This document shows positions 23,481-36,004 of a DNA stretch of 64,000 nt, one piece after another. The DNA comes from Larimichthys crocea (taxonomy: Eukaryota > Chordata > Actinopteri > Sciaenidae), in the NCBI RefSeq assembly GCF_000972845.2, contig NC_040022.1, positions 6,292,979 to 6,356,978 of the forward strand, read 5' to 3'. The notes beneath the pieces are model-generated. The model searched no databases. It saw only the letters and a program-made list of their open reading frames with translations, and was not told the origin of the DNA. Position 1 is the first letter of the stretch. Every line of letters starts with the position of its first letter. The translations under genes and the position numbers were made by a program.

Positions 23481-26400
23481 GATGAAGAACGCTGTAGAAG
23501 ATTCGCATTTTGCTGCCTATGAGATGTCGAAGCTCCAGTTTGTGAATCTCATGCGTTACCAGTGAGTTCAAGTCACAGAACCGAGCATCTGTTTTTCTAA
23601 AAAATAAATCACCATAGATCATCACTGACAGTATTTTTGAAGGTATTTCCACAATCCACAGACTCTTCTGTCTGCTAATAAATAATAATAAGTAAAACAT
23701 CTACTGCACAATAAGAGATTTTCTTCTTCATTTACCAAGTTGCGATTTTCTAACAAAGCATTGTTAGTTTAGTATGACACAAGCAAAATATGAATGTACA
23801 TTACATTACTGTACAGTACATTTTACTACAGTACATTTTATTCTTATCAAGTCATAATTTTCAGTTTTTGATAAAACAGTTTTTGAGATATGTTAATTCA
23901 ACTATATGATCATAATAGTTTGTGATCATATAAATGAGGTTAGGCTAAATAGAGGAAACCTCTATGTTCAATGCAATTTAGTCCAACAGCTGCACAAATT
24001 ATGTCCTCTAACTACTGAATGTCAAAGTTATTGTAGGACTGTTTGTATTATGCTGCATTCGTTTTAGCTAGGTGTACTTAATAAACTTACAACTGAGTGT
24101 ATACAACCACAAAAAAAGCATGAAAGCTGCACTACCTGGTTACCCATCTCGTAACTTTACTCTTTTGGTTCACTGATACCTGTTATACACAACCTGGCCA
24201 GCACAAAATAACAACAACAAAATTTGCTACTAGTTAGCGAGTAAAAGTATCAAGTACTATTAGCATTTAGCTGCTTAAGAGCTTAAAAGGGTAATGAATA
24301 TGGCATTGATCAGTTCATCAATTTGTCACATGGCTAGAAACCTGAATGCAAATGAATGCTAACATTGCTCCATGTCTGTACAGCATGTCAATAGACAAAT
24401 AACCAAATCAACTTTATAGGTATACATCGGTGTGGTGTTTAAACCTTGTCCTGCTGCCCCCAAGTGGCCAAAAAAAACTGTTGATATGGCTTTAATGTAA
24501 AAAAAAAACTGTATATACTTAATAAAACTTACATTTTACTTACTTACATTATGATCACATAAAAACAAAATAAATCAAAGAGATATGCTTAGTTTTGATT
24601 AGGTAATAGAGCTCCAACCTGAAAAGATGTTGTGTATTTATAAGTATTATTTCTGATTTTTCAATGACCTGCAGGGATCTATCATTTAGGAAAGCATATT
24701 TTTCGCTCTGTAGCTCAAATGTGATGAAACTGGGTCTAAAGGAAACAATAGATATGGTCACCGCTGTTGGGAGTGAAAGCTGTATCTTCTTTTTTTCTCC
24801 TTTCATTTTGGCTTTAATCCACTCTAACATGTTGTGTTGGCTAATTGGATGTGATAGGCTGCCTGAGATAGAGAGTTCCCTTCCCCCTCCTCTCTGAGTT
24901 GGCAGTACTGAAGCTGACGTTGTGGCAGCCCACCTCCAGCTCCGAAGTGGCTGCTCGCTCTTTGTTTGCCTGCATGTAGCTCATGCAGCGGACACACAGC
25001 ATCTTAATGATGGGTTAAGCCCCCCCTCAACACACACACACCCCTCCATTCACATGATAATTGTGGGTGTTTCCAGTCAGTCTTTGTGCCTGGGTATCCC
25101 CCCTCCCACGTCTTCATGTCCAGACCTCAGCATACTAAAAGAAGCGAACTGCATACACAAACATGCAGACACATGAGATTTTATTCAACATGAACTCAAA
25201 GGCGATGTCTTGGTCTTCAGTGCATGAAAAAAATCAAAGAAATAAAAGTTATTGCCTCAAGTTGGTGATGGCTTTGTGGGAAACGTAAGAATCTTATTTT
25301 TGTAGGGCTTCTGAAAATGACTTAAAGCAAACGTGTATAAATTAAATCTTTTTTTACTTTAATTATTTTATGTATTTTAGGTTTTCCTGCTGGACGTCCC
25401 ACGTGCTGCATTTCCATGATTGGAAGTTTTCATTTATACTGAAGATTGTGACACACATTAATGTCTCACAGGTTTTTCAGGTCACATCTGGACACTTAGA
25501 GATGTCAGTCAATTTTAAATGTTGACTATTGTACACTGTAAAATAAACCCTCAATTAAACCTTTGAGTCCTGACCTGTTACAGCCATGGCAGTGCAGTGG
25601 TAGCACTGTTCTTTGGATGTCAGCTGGACAGGGCGAGTATCTACACTCCAAACATCCCCATTAATTACAGCAGAGGTCGTTATGGGTCTTTGGCCAAATT
25701 GATTCAGAAGCATCTGCTAACCTCCTCCTCTGGGGAGCACAAGAGGCCGGACTGATGTCCACAGCGAGGGGTGGAGCGGGAGGTCTAAGCTGGCATCTGA
25801 CCCCACAAATAGGTCATAAACTGGATCTGTGTGTGTGTTCAGTGAGCTCCGAGGGGACCAGAAGGACGGTGCTGACATCAGATAATAGGACACATGGTGG
25901 AGATTCTGTGAGCGATTATTCTGCGCCGGGTGCAGATGTGTCGTACCACAAAAATGATGCTGCATCACAGAATGATGAAGCCAAGTGTTTACTTACTATT
26001 AAAAGAGCAGCCTAAGCCAGACATGGCCTGTAGTGAAATAAGAATGCCTCATTAACTTTTGTTTCATGTTGGTCCCTCTGGCATCTCTTCTTTTATTCAT
26101 CCTGTGAGCACAAGGACAAAGCAGAAATGACTGAAATATAATTACTTTGTGCTGAAAACAAATTTGAATGCAACATTTTCTTCCACACTCTTCCGTACAT
26201 TCATTTTTGTTAAAAAGGTCAAAGCTGAACTCACCTGCAATGAATCATTTCCCTGCAATGCTGGAGATGTTGTGCACCAGCCCTTGTGTATAAACATATT
26301 AAAAAAATAAAAAAGAAAGTAAAATGTGCTCAAACATTTTGCTGTTAGACATTATTATTTATCGGATTGATAAAAAGATAATGGCCTTTTAGAGAGTACA

Positions 26401-27197
26401 CTGCGTGCTCCTGCCATTTCTTATTGTATTTATCCTACTCATTTGGCGTTCTATAACCAGAAGGTTTAATCACAGTGACCACAGATTAATGTATCAGCAG
26501 CCACACATCTTACCGGAAAAAAATCTCTACTAGCAAGTCTCTACCTCCTTGCCCACGGAATAAGCATCTGGCAAGAAGCTACAGCTTAAACTTATTGAAC
26601 TGCATTAAGGGAGATATGACTGCAGACTATTTTAAGGATGATGATTATGTTTGTATAAATTAGGTAAATAAATACTATACCAGACCTTGCAGTTTAATAT
26701 GCTTTAATGTGGGTTGCACAGAAACGCAAACTAACTAAAAGCTCAAAGATTTTTATTGTATCCTTGTAGATGTATCCTGATTTGGTTCAGCAGTGAAAGT
26801 ACATGTCTGACTGCAGCTAAAAACAGACAGTAAGTCCTACTCATAATCACTTCAGGTATTTATATTATTCTGGAATATTAACCCTAAACTTGAGCATGCC
26901 TTGCACCTGCACCACATCTTCTCACCAAGAGCTACAAGATTCTCCTGCTTACACGATTCAGAAAAGGAATAATAAAAATGAATGAATATTAGCATGCAGG
27001 TCAGTGTGAAAGACAGTAAACAACAAACAAAGAAGCAGGCTGAATTAAAGAACTTTCTAACAGTTCAGAACAGTCCCAAAAGTTGAGAAGGCACAATGGC
27101 AAAAATGACAACCAAGGTAGCAAATGACAGACTGGAACAAATAACAGCACAGCCACATTGACAGTAATTAGTATTATCATTAGAGCAACCGGGCATG

Positions 27198-27216
27198 TAT
27201 ATATATATATATATAT
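27198..27216. repeat. TA microsatellite
   Basis: Short (TA)n run in intergenic DNA. Confidence 0.9.
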
Positions 27217-28753
27217 GTGGGGGTGTTAGTGTAATGAAGGTCAGGTAAGCAGAAGACTTTTGAGGGCAACTAGTTTGAAAAGGCTCTTAAAGGCAGATAT
27301 TGGTGAGAGATTGTGACACTATGCCAAAAGAGTGTTTAAGACTTAATAAAACATTATTCACGTACAATTCAAGAGATCCTAAGGACTGAAGCATTATCAG
27401 TGTTCACTCAACATGTGACTGATGAGTCTAAGCTAAAAAGTTATACTGCTTTATATCATACTATTCAATCATTACACCATTGAAAAGTACAATGAAGGGG
27501 AAGATTGAAAATAATAGTAATAGAATATAATGAAATAAAATATAGAATGAACAATTAATTTTTTTTTTTGCCATACAGCCACACCAGAATCATCTGTAAC
27601 TTATAATAAAATTGCAAAAGAATATTTTTCTCCATTTATCTACAAAGTCACTTGTTCCATAGTTTACAAAATGTACAGCCTGAAGAACAAATCATATTTC
27701 TGTGAGGGACCAGGAGGTTCATAGATCACAATTTGGGCTTAAAAATCTGTCACAGTGTGAAGGAGGCAGCAAGGAAAAGGACCGGAAAAGCAGACAACCA
27801 GGCAGACAGGAAGAGTTCAGTGATGTCGACAGTAAAATGAAGATACATAGGCTTACAGGCAAAAGCCAAACAGAAGCAGCAGAGGAGCCACAGGTTAACA
27901 GGAATGAGGCAGGGAAAAGGTGCAAGTAGACACAGACTTATATTTAGAATTTGGTTCCCCTGACTGGGGAAAATGGGCTGGTATGCAGTATATACTGATG
28001 GGGTGATTGGAGAATGAGACACATGTGGGCAGGTGGATGTTGGGATCAGGTGATTAGGATAGGTGGGAAAGTCTGAAGACAGGTGGAGAACAGAAACAGA
28101 ACAGCAAAGCTTCAGGCTGTAGAAATACATGAGTCTGGGGAAATGGCTGGAGGCTGGGACAGATGTTCCAGATGTTTTAAGACACACTCAACCTGAAAGT
28201 GAAGGATTAACAGAGAGAGAAGGTATCACTTCTCAGTATAATATTAACTGCAATCATATTTACTGTTCTCTCTTTCATCAGATCCCTGTTGATTGTCTAA
28301 GTAGGAGACTTAATGTCGTCTTATACTAATGTCCTCCTGGCGCCACAACTTTCTCACCATTCTCTCAGCCTCCAAGAGTCATCAATATGATTGTCTGTCT
28401 GGCCTTCACTGCATTATCTGCTGACAGTCAGACTTCTCCAAGGCCTCCGACTGCTCTCTCCTCTCCACCGTCTGAGATAATGACGGGGGAGATGGGAGGA
28501 TAACAAATCAGGTTGAAGCCAATCAGGTTACAGAACCACTTTGATGGAGTGAAGTAAGGGATCAAAAACAAGAGTATAGCTTGTTTCCTACTTCACTGAA
28601 ATCATGATTTGTGTCATCATCCAAACAGGGCCAGAGGGATGGCACGGGCCCCCCTATAATCGTATTGGTCAGCCTCGATGTGCCCCCTAGAGTGGCTTTA
28701 AGATGGTGGTGCGTGGGTAGTTGGCTTGTTAGTATCAGAAAATCTATAAAATG

Positions 28754-28795
28754 TAATAATAATAATAATATAATAATAATAAAAATAATAATAAT
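28754..28795. repeat. AAT-rich microsatellite
   Basis: Imperfect (AAT)n/(TAA)n run. Shorter AAT runs occur at about 33369-33383 and at 38262-38283, the latter in a muc13 intron next to the exon 4 acceptor. Confidence 0.9.
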
Positions 28796-29057
28796 TTAAT
28801 TAAAAGATACAGGTAGTTTTCTGTTGTTGTTGTTTTGTTTGTTTTTTTACATTTTATTTATCTGTAAACAACCACGCTGTTATTTTAAGTTTTATGCTGA
28901 TAATGAAAAATGCATTCTTTCTCATTTTTGTACAAAACATTACTATACTATTAAACAAAGTATACCTTAAATTACATACAAAATTTATTTATACTTATTT
29001 GTCATAAGATAAGATCAGCAAAAATAACCACAACAAGGCATGAGTGTTTATTATCCC

Positions 29058-29215
29058 AGAGAATACATTTCCATCCATCTATGGTGGGGCTGCAGCCTAT
29101 CCAAGCTGACCTATTAAGCATGCATACTCCACACAGAAACGCCTCACAGCAAGAAGGTTCCTGATTTAAACCTCCTCGCTGTGAGGCTAACCACTGTACC
29201 ACTGTGCCGCCTGAG
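29058..29215 (-). repeat. Fish interspersed repeat, internally deleted
   Basis: Read on the minus strand it begins GGCGGCACAGTGGTACAGTG and continues with CTCACAGCGAGGAGG and TTTCTGTGTGGAGTATGCAT, then jumps to the distal part ending in GATAGGCTGCAGCCCC. This is the familiar teleost repeat usually several hundred bases long, here missing its middle. Confidence 0.65.
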
Positions 29216-32200
29216 AACACATTTATTCTCTTATAATAGAAAGTCCTGTTAAAAAATGTCCAGTCATCCACACTGCTTCAAAATGACTTCCTTGATTGAT
29301 TTATTTATATTTAAAGGATTCATGTCAGTCTAAATAGTTGAATAAACTATTTTTTTACCCTCCATTACATCTCTAGTCGTAATTCTATCAAGAAGTCGTG
29401 AGGCCAGTGAGCACTGTGGAGGGTTTCTCTTGGCAGGTGTTACTTGAGATCTATAAGGTTGCTGGGAAATGTTTTATAATTTTATGTACTTCACTGGCTG
29501 CTGCAGAGCGGCATTAGCAGAAGTGAATTACAGCCTTCTGTGTGACTTAATAGAAAGAGAGAAGAAGAAGAAGGGAGGGAGGGAGGGAGAGAAGGCTGAG
29601 GAGGAGAAAGGCAGAAAGGATAACAGAGGCGTATTTCCACTCATTCACAGCAGTAAAGTAGAGCAGGTGGCTTCAGCCTCCTTTGTGGGCCTTTTGGCAG
29701 AAATTTATTAGATTGTTTTGTTGGCAATCGTGGATTGTAAACTTAAGTGTTTGCAAACTAGCGTCTCCATCTGCTGCAGTTAGTAAGTCCCTAATCTTTG
29801 CCTCAGACTGCTTCATATGCTGCAGTCTGTCTGTTGTTTGTCTGTTGTCTGTGTTTGGTTGTGATGTCCCAGAACTAATATCACACACACGTTATATCAA
29901 CAGACTGGATTTTTGTTATTTTTATAACCCCAGAAATAAGCTCTGATTATTAAATTTAATGTTATGGGCAGTGCTCAAGTGCTTCCAGGGAGAATTAGAC
30001 AGATTTAGTGATCATGGATGAAAGAAGTGGCAGCTCATTCGTCTTTAAGCTGCCACTTACCTCCAAAATGTCAACTTTTTTTAAGTAAGAAGAAATGCTT
30101 CTCAAAGGTCGACACAGAACACGGAGAGCTGCAGAAAATGGATGGATGAAAGAAACATCTTTGTGACAGTGCATTTTTAAGAATCTAATAAGTTTTGCTT
30201 TGTTAATAGAGAAATATCATTTATCATAATTTGTAAGTGTATCTGAAAGATTAAAGCTGCATTGATTTATTTTTGACATGTTGCTGCAGCACTGTTTGCA
30301 CAAAGTTATAACAAAGAACGTGTTTGCAGAACATTTCTTATTTACACATCTAGCAGACGCAGAGAAACATATATTATATTTAGTAATACATATAATATAT
30401 TATATTTAATAATTCCTGAGAAAAATATTTGTCTCTAAAAGCTGCTACATGTTATTTTTTCATCAACCAGTTACTAAATATGTTGTTATGATTGCTGTAT
30501 CAGTGCTGTTCTTTCAGTTTCCAGTTTGCAGTTAACTTTACTGTCACAAATAACAATTATTTTCAGATTAATCTGTGGTTTATTTTCTCAACTAAACATT
30601 GTTGTAAAGAAATTTCATGATTAAATTGGGAGAGAAGACAATTTCTTTTTTTTCAGAGCCTAAGATGGTTTCCAACGGACAAAAACCTGAAATGAAGCAG
30701 AGCAGAAAATACACACATTTATGAGGATGGTACATTTTTATTTGAGAAGTGAAAATTATGAAAATTGATGATGATTCATTTTCTGTTTATCCACATATTT
30801 AATGATTACTGACTACTAATATCAGTTTATTTTACATTTAGATAAAAAAAAACCCCACACACATACCAACTCACTTGTGAGTTTTTCAGGTGTGTTGCTC
30901 ACCAAAGAATCACTTTTATTGATCAGGTGTGTGTACAGACATGAGGAATTTGAAATGTAAGGGTTTTTTTTTTTTCCAGTGCAAAGGATGCTAAAATAAA
31001 TATGGTATGTACAGCATGTTGTTATTATGTACATGAGGCATTAATATTACAGTATATAGCGTTACTTTGTGTGTGATGATATTTGATATTTACATATCAA
31101 AAAAGAGCAAAATCTAAATGTAAACAGCGAGAACAATTGTTTATAGTTTACAGTTACAGTTACTGCATCAATCATTTTGACACTGATACTGTGAGTCTGG
31201 TGTTAGCTGTTAAACCCTTCATAACACTGCAGTATACAGTAAGTTTCTTTGTTAAGATGACTCACTGAGGAGCCACATGTTTGTCTCACCTTAAGTGTGT
31301 GACCATAGTTGAAACAGGTCTGATGTGCAGAGTACTGGATCTGCATCTCCTCCCATCATGAGCACAGCCTCTCAGGGAGGGGGAAGTTCCTCGAGTTGGC
31401 AGTCCTGCTCTCTTGTCTCAGTGGCTCGATGCTTATTGGATTGCGTGCCCATTCCCACAGCTCCAGCGGGTCAAATGACTGGGATGTGTGTAGCTCACGG
31501 CCACTAAGTGGTCTATCGATCAGTCAGCTGAGCCTGTGGGCTGATGGGATGTGCTGCAGCAGACCGAGCCAGGAGTTGGCAGGCTGGTAATGGGTACAAA
31601 ATACGATGCATTCCTGCACAGATTAGAACTACTGCTTTGGCTGACAGAGAGAGGAGTTCATTACAGCCAAAAAGCAGGAAATCACAGTATACTGTACAGT
31701 ATAATTCAAGTTAATGGGGAATTCTGTTTGAATTTTACTGCAGGCAGATATCTTGAGAGAGTTTGAGGTTTTTGATATTTGCTTGTATCCCAATAAGAGA
31801 AACTTTAGCAAAGATAAATGGTTTTCAGAATATATTTCTTTTGCACTTTAAGATTTATCAGCAGGTTCAGTTATTCTAACACAAAGAAAAAGAAGAATTT
31901 CAGTAATCATACTTATTGTCAAGTAATGTTCTAAAAATGTATTACATGTACAGGGGACAACAAGGACAATTATCTTTATTAAATATATAACACGTAAAAC
32001 ACTAACAGCAGCTGGAGGTGAAACCGAGACACAAAGTGATTTCTTCAAATACAGAAAACAGAAAGACGTTTGAGAATGGAACACCTAAACTTCACAGGTT
32101 TAATTCATGCAGTAAAATAACTCTCTGTTAAATTCCAGCCCCGAAACTTGCCACAAATCAGGATGCTATGTAGTATGCACACACTCTATACATGCAAATA

Positions 32201-33944
32201 CAAATGAACACGCTACATGCCTCATCTGATTCATACCTACCTTATGCCAGTCACACTGTGTTCCAGTGACCCAGTGCCCAAGATTAAGGCCTGGCAAAGC
32301 CAGATTTAGCCTCTCAGCAAACCTCAAATCCCAGCTTTTAAGAGCCTGTGAGGAGCAGCTACAGCAACACGCTGCCAGCTAAGTTTTACACAAACACCAA
32401 CGTAAAATCTCTGATGCCTTCAAACTTCTTGTCACTCAGTGTGAGAAATTGCTGCACAGTAGGCAGGGAGATGGAGTATTTCTAGGTAAAATGAAGTCAA
32501 CAGCAACCTCACCTCCAAGAATAATCTTATTAACACTGTGACTCATGTGGCCATTCATTTAGGTCCAAAAGCCTTCTGCTGTTGTGATCAGCATAATGAA
32601 CCACACCACCATTATTCATTTGAAATGAGGGTGGTGGGGTTTGCAAAAGCAATAGAGCAAATAAATTGTTGAACTCTGCGAATGCAAATGTTCAGACATA
32701 CTGAATTTGAGAACTGCCACTGTTTTATTACATTGTGGTAGATATATGAATCATGCATGCAGAGACGCAATGATTTATTGATTGAGATGTGTCCTTAATC
32801 CTAAAACGATGAATAAAAGACACCTCAATTACTCCACAGAAAGCAGAACTGCAGAATAATGCAGAGACAAAATGATGCCTGTGGAATTGTGTTGTAGACA
32901 AATAAGTTACATTTAAATTCAGTGTTACTCAAAATAAAATAAAAACATCTGCTAGGTCAATTTAATATTGAAGTATTGTTTACATTCAAGTTTATGACCT
33001 TATAGTCTTCTTCTTCTAAACCTTTATTGGTGTATCTTGGTGTGTTATCGCCACCTGTTGATCAGTGTAACAGTGTCACAACACTGTGTATGATGTCCCC
33101 TCAACTTTGTGCACTCAACAAAATCTACACAACCTGTAATCCTTGGTACTGGCTTTACTTCTTCATTGTTTGTTTCCCATGAACCCCACTGTTATCTCTG
33201 TAAAATTAATAATTTTTAAATCATCCATTAAATATTTAAACTGGTGACCATTCCCTTTGCTTTTGTAATTAAGACACCAAAGAAGCAAATGTGTGATATT
33301 TTTTATGGTCTATAAGCTTTGCAGGAACAAATAACTTCAATTCGTTGGCAAAAAAGTCATTCACAGATTAAATAATAATAATAATATTTATGCATAGTCA
33401 CCTGAAGTCAATCAAAGAACATAAGAACAAACTATTAAACAATACCAATAACATAAATCCAAATAGACTAGTTTGAAATATGGGAGGGGTAGTGCTCTGT
33501 AGTCAACTAATCACACATATAGAGCATATGAAAATACATTATTTTACAGCTGTAGTCCCTAAAAGTAATGCACCATTTGACTTCTGAAACATCATCACTT
33601 CAAAATCATGTTTACCAGATATTCTCTGCGGAATACACATGAAGTATCAATCTAATAAATCAATGCTAGGTATGTTTTTCAGCTGTTAAAGGCAGCCTGG
33701 GGATTCTAGGACCTGAAACTTAACATAATACAGTCTGCATTAAGTCAGTGAAGGATCTATGACCACTTTCAACTCTTCATATATCAACGAGAGATGTTCC
33801 TTTCTACACAGATGATGATTAGTGACACAAAGAGACTGTAAAAGACTCAGAAATGCACAAAAGTTGGAATTATGGGCCAATAAAGCTGTTTAAGTACTTA
33901 CGTACGACAGTTAAAGTGCCTACATCCACCAATGATGAAAAACA

Positions 33945-34763
33945 AGACTTGTGTTTAAATTAATTTATTTCCATTGCATACAAACACACACATTCTGTGC
34001 CAATCTTCAATTATTTACAAAACATTTACACACTTATAAAATAGTGCACTGTCTCAGACACACAAGGATAAATATGTATATATATATATAAAGAAATGTA
34101 TACAAGTGATAATTGGCACATCCAGGAGACAGGCTCTATCACCAGCGTTGCATGTTTCCTATCAAACTGGCCATTAAAACAGGCACTTTTTGCAAGTGCA
34201 GCTTTGACAAATAGAAAGTACTTAGCTACAATATAAATCCCTTGAAAAATACCCAGAACCAGGGATCCAGCCCCTTTAGTCATACAAGACTTATATCTCT
34301 AAAAAATAATCACATTCGAAAAAATATCTGGTAGCCCCCGAAAGCCCACATTCATTATATACTTTTGATTTAAGAGGAAAATTGGTGGTAAACTTGACAC
34401 AAACTTTAGTGCAATTAGCAATGTAAGAAGCTTAAATTTAAGACTACGGGATGATTTCTGCAGCATAAAAAAGTCAATGGGAAAACAGTAGGAGAAATAT
34501 ACTGAGCAACGACGACATCTACTGGTTATAATCAGAACCAGTTAGCTTTTTCATGATGCTCACAACAACTTGTTCAAATGTTTTTTTTGCTCATATGAAT
34601 GAAACTCTTTGGTTGCTGTTTTCATTTGTGATTGATGATAAAGTTCAAACATGTTTAAATAACCTGCTGAGGAAATGTGCCTGTAGTCCTGGATCGTCAA
34701 ATCAGTGACTTCTTTTTGATCCCATGTTCCTCATTCCTGCGTCCAAAGCTGGCCTGATGTTTT
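33945..34763 (-). other. muc13: muc13 3-prime UTR
   Basis: From the stop the minus strand runs about 800 bp to an AATAAA at 33969-33964, so cleavage near 33945 is likely. It contains a (TA)n run at 34076-34091 and no other gene. Confidence 0.6.
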
Positions 34764-36004
34764 TCAGTTTTTCTTGTTGTCTTGTGGTAAGAAATAGGGG
34801 TTCTCATGTCCTTGTACCAGATAGGAGTAACGGGATGGAGTTTTACCTTTGAAGGTTCCCATTCCTTCTGGGTTGAGATCGTATGAGCCCGTCTGTAATG
34901 TCAGCGAAAGCAGTCAGTGTATTAGTGTCTTTCAAATATCGAGGTTTGACACATTCGCACACACAAACAGCCACAAAGGCGGAAGCACACATACACCAGC
35001 AACCGCAGTCACTGGTGTGCAGTGAAAATAAAACATTACTACTCCCAAACTAGCGTCAGCTCAGCTTCTTTGAACTGTCAATCATTAGACTTAGCACTGA
35101 AGATGAAAGCGCATGGCTTTCCACAACAATCAGCGATATCTCCTAAAGCTTCCCATCACCCGAAAACCCTTTCACCGTGATTCTCACTGTGGTCTGTCTA
35201 AATAATTAGCAGGGGGCATCAAGGAAAATCAGTATGTCAAAGCAAAGCCATGCCTTACCTTTCCCCATCCTTTCTGCTTCGGATGAAAACCCTAAAGCAA
35301 CACACTGGGAGTCAGGCAAAGCAGGGAGCATGGGAGGGAGCTATGTGCTAGCACTGTATATACATTCTGGATGATTGGGTTAAACATACTGGTGTGCATT
35401 GGGTTAAAAACACATCATTAAAGCACCTGATCTGTATCTGAAATTATACAAGATGTACCCAGTGAGCATGGATTTGTAGGATTCAAATAACGTCCAAGTC
35501 TGGGGTTAAAAAAAAGCTGCAATTAGTAGAAAAGCATTGTGTTTTTGTGAAAGGATTTTGCTACAGTATATATGTCTAAAACATTCACTTTTCTACCAAA
35601 TGTAGCCAGTTTTTAACCTCGACCTGGATTATTTTTCACCTGCAGATGACTACATCCATGCTTACTGAATGTGTTTGAGGTTAACCAGCAAATGCAATCT
35701 GGATGCAAGAACGTTGTGCAACATTGAACAAACTCAAGGCACGCAAAGGCTGTTAGTTTGAGGATTATCTGTAAGTTATTCAGACGTTAGAGGAACATGT
35801 GAAAAACTCACCGATCCGTTGGTTTGCTTTTTGTCTACCAGAACATGAGTGCTGCCTCCCTCTGTCATCTCTATGGGAGGAGACGCGTCCCAGTTAGTGG
35901 AAGCACGGGGGATGGGAGTGATGCCAGTGGTCCAGGGCTGGTCGACTCCACCTGAGGAGTATGGACTTCTGCTGTGGTTTGGCTTGCTCTCTGAGCAACT
36001 CCTC
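34764..36004 (-). CDS. muc13: muc13 exons 12-14: cytoplasmic tail
   Basis: Exons 36004-35812, 35291-35259 (33 nt) and 34892-34764 encode a tail rich in Ser, Pro and Tyr: ESKPNHSRSPYSSGG, WTTGITPIPRAS, GFHPKQKGWGK, SYDLNPEGMGTFKGK and the end RYSYLVQGHENPYF plus a polar tip with TGA at 34766-34764. ENPYF is an NPxF-type motif that could bind PTB/FERM adaptors; human MUC13 carries an NPY in its tail. The 33-nt exon is phase 0-0 and could be skipped in frame. Confidence 0.8.

Larger units (their letters stand above)
14810..33940. other. 19-kb region without a recognised coding exon
   Basis: Between the mpp3 first coding exon and the muc13 3-prime end I find only short, compositionally unconvincing open frames, microsatellites and eroded repeats. 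Any untranslated first exon and promoter of mpp3 must lie in this region or beyond. Stretches such as 16.1-16.5 kb and 27.0-28.2 kb look repeat-like in word usage but I cannot assign a family. Confidence 0.6.
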
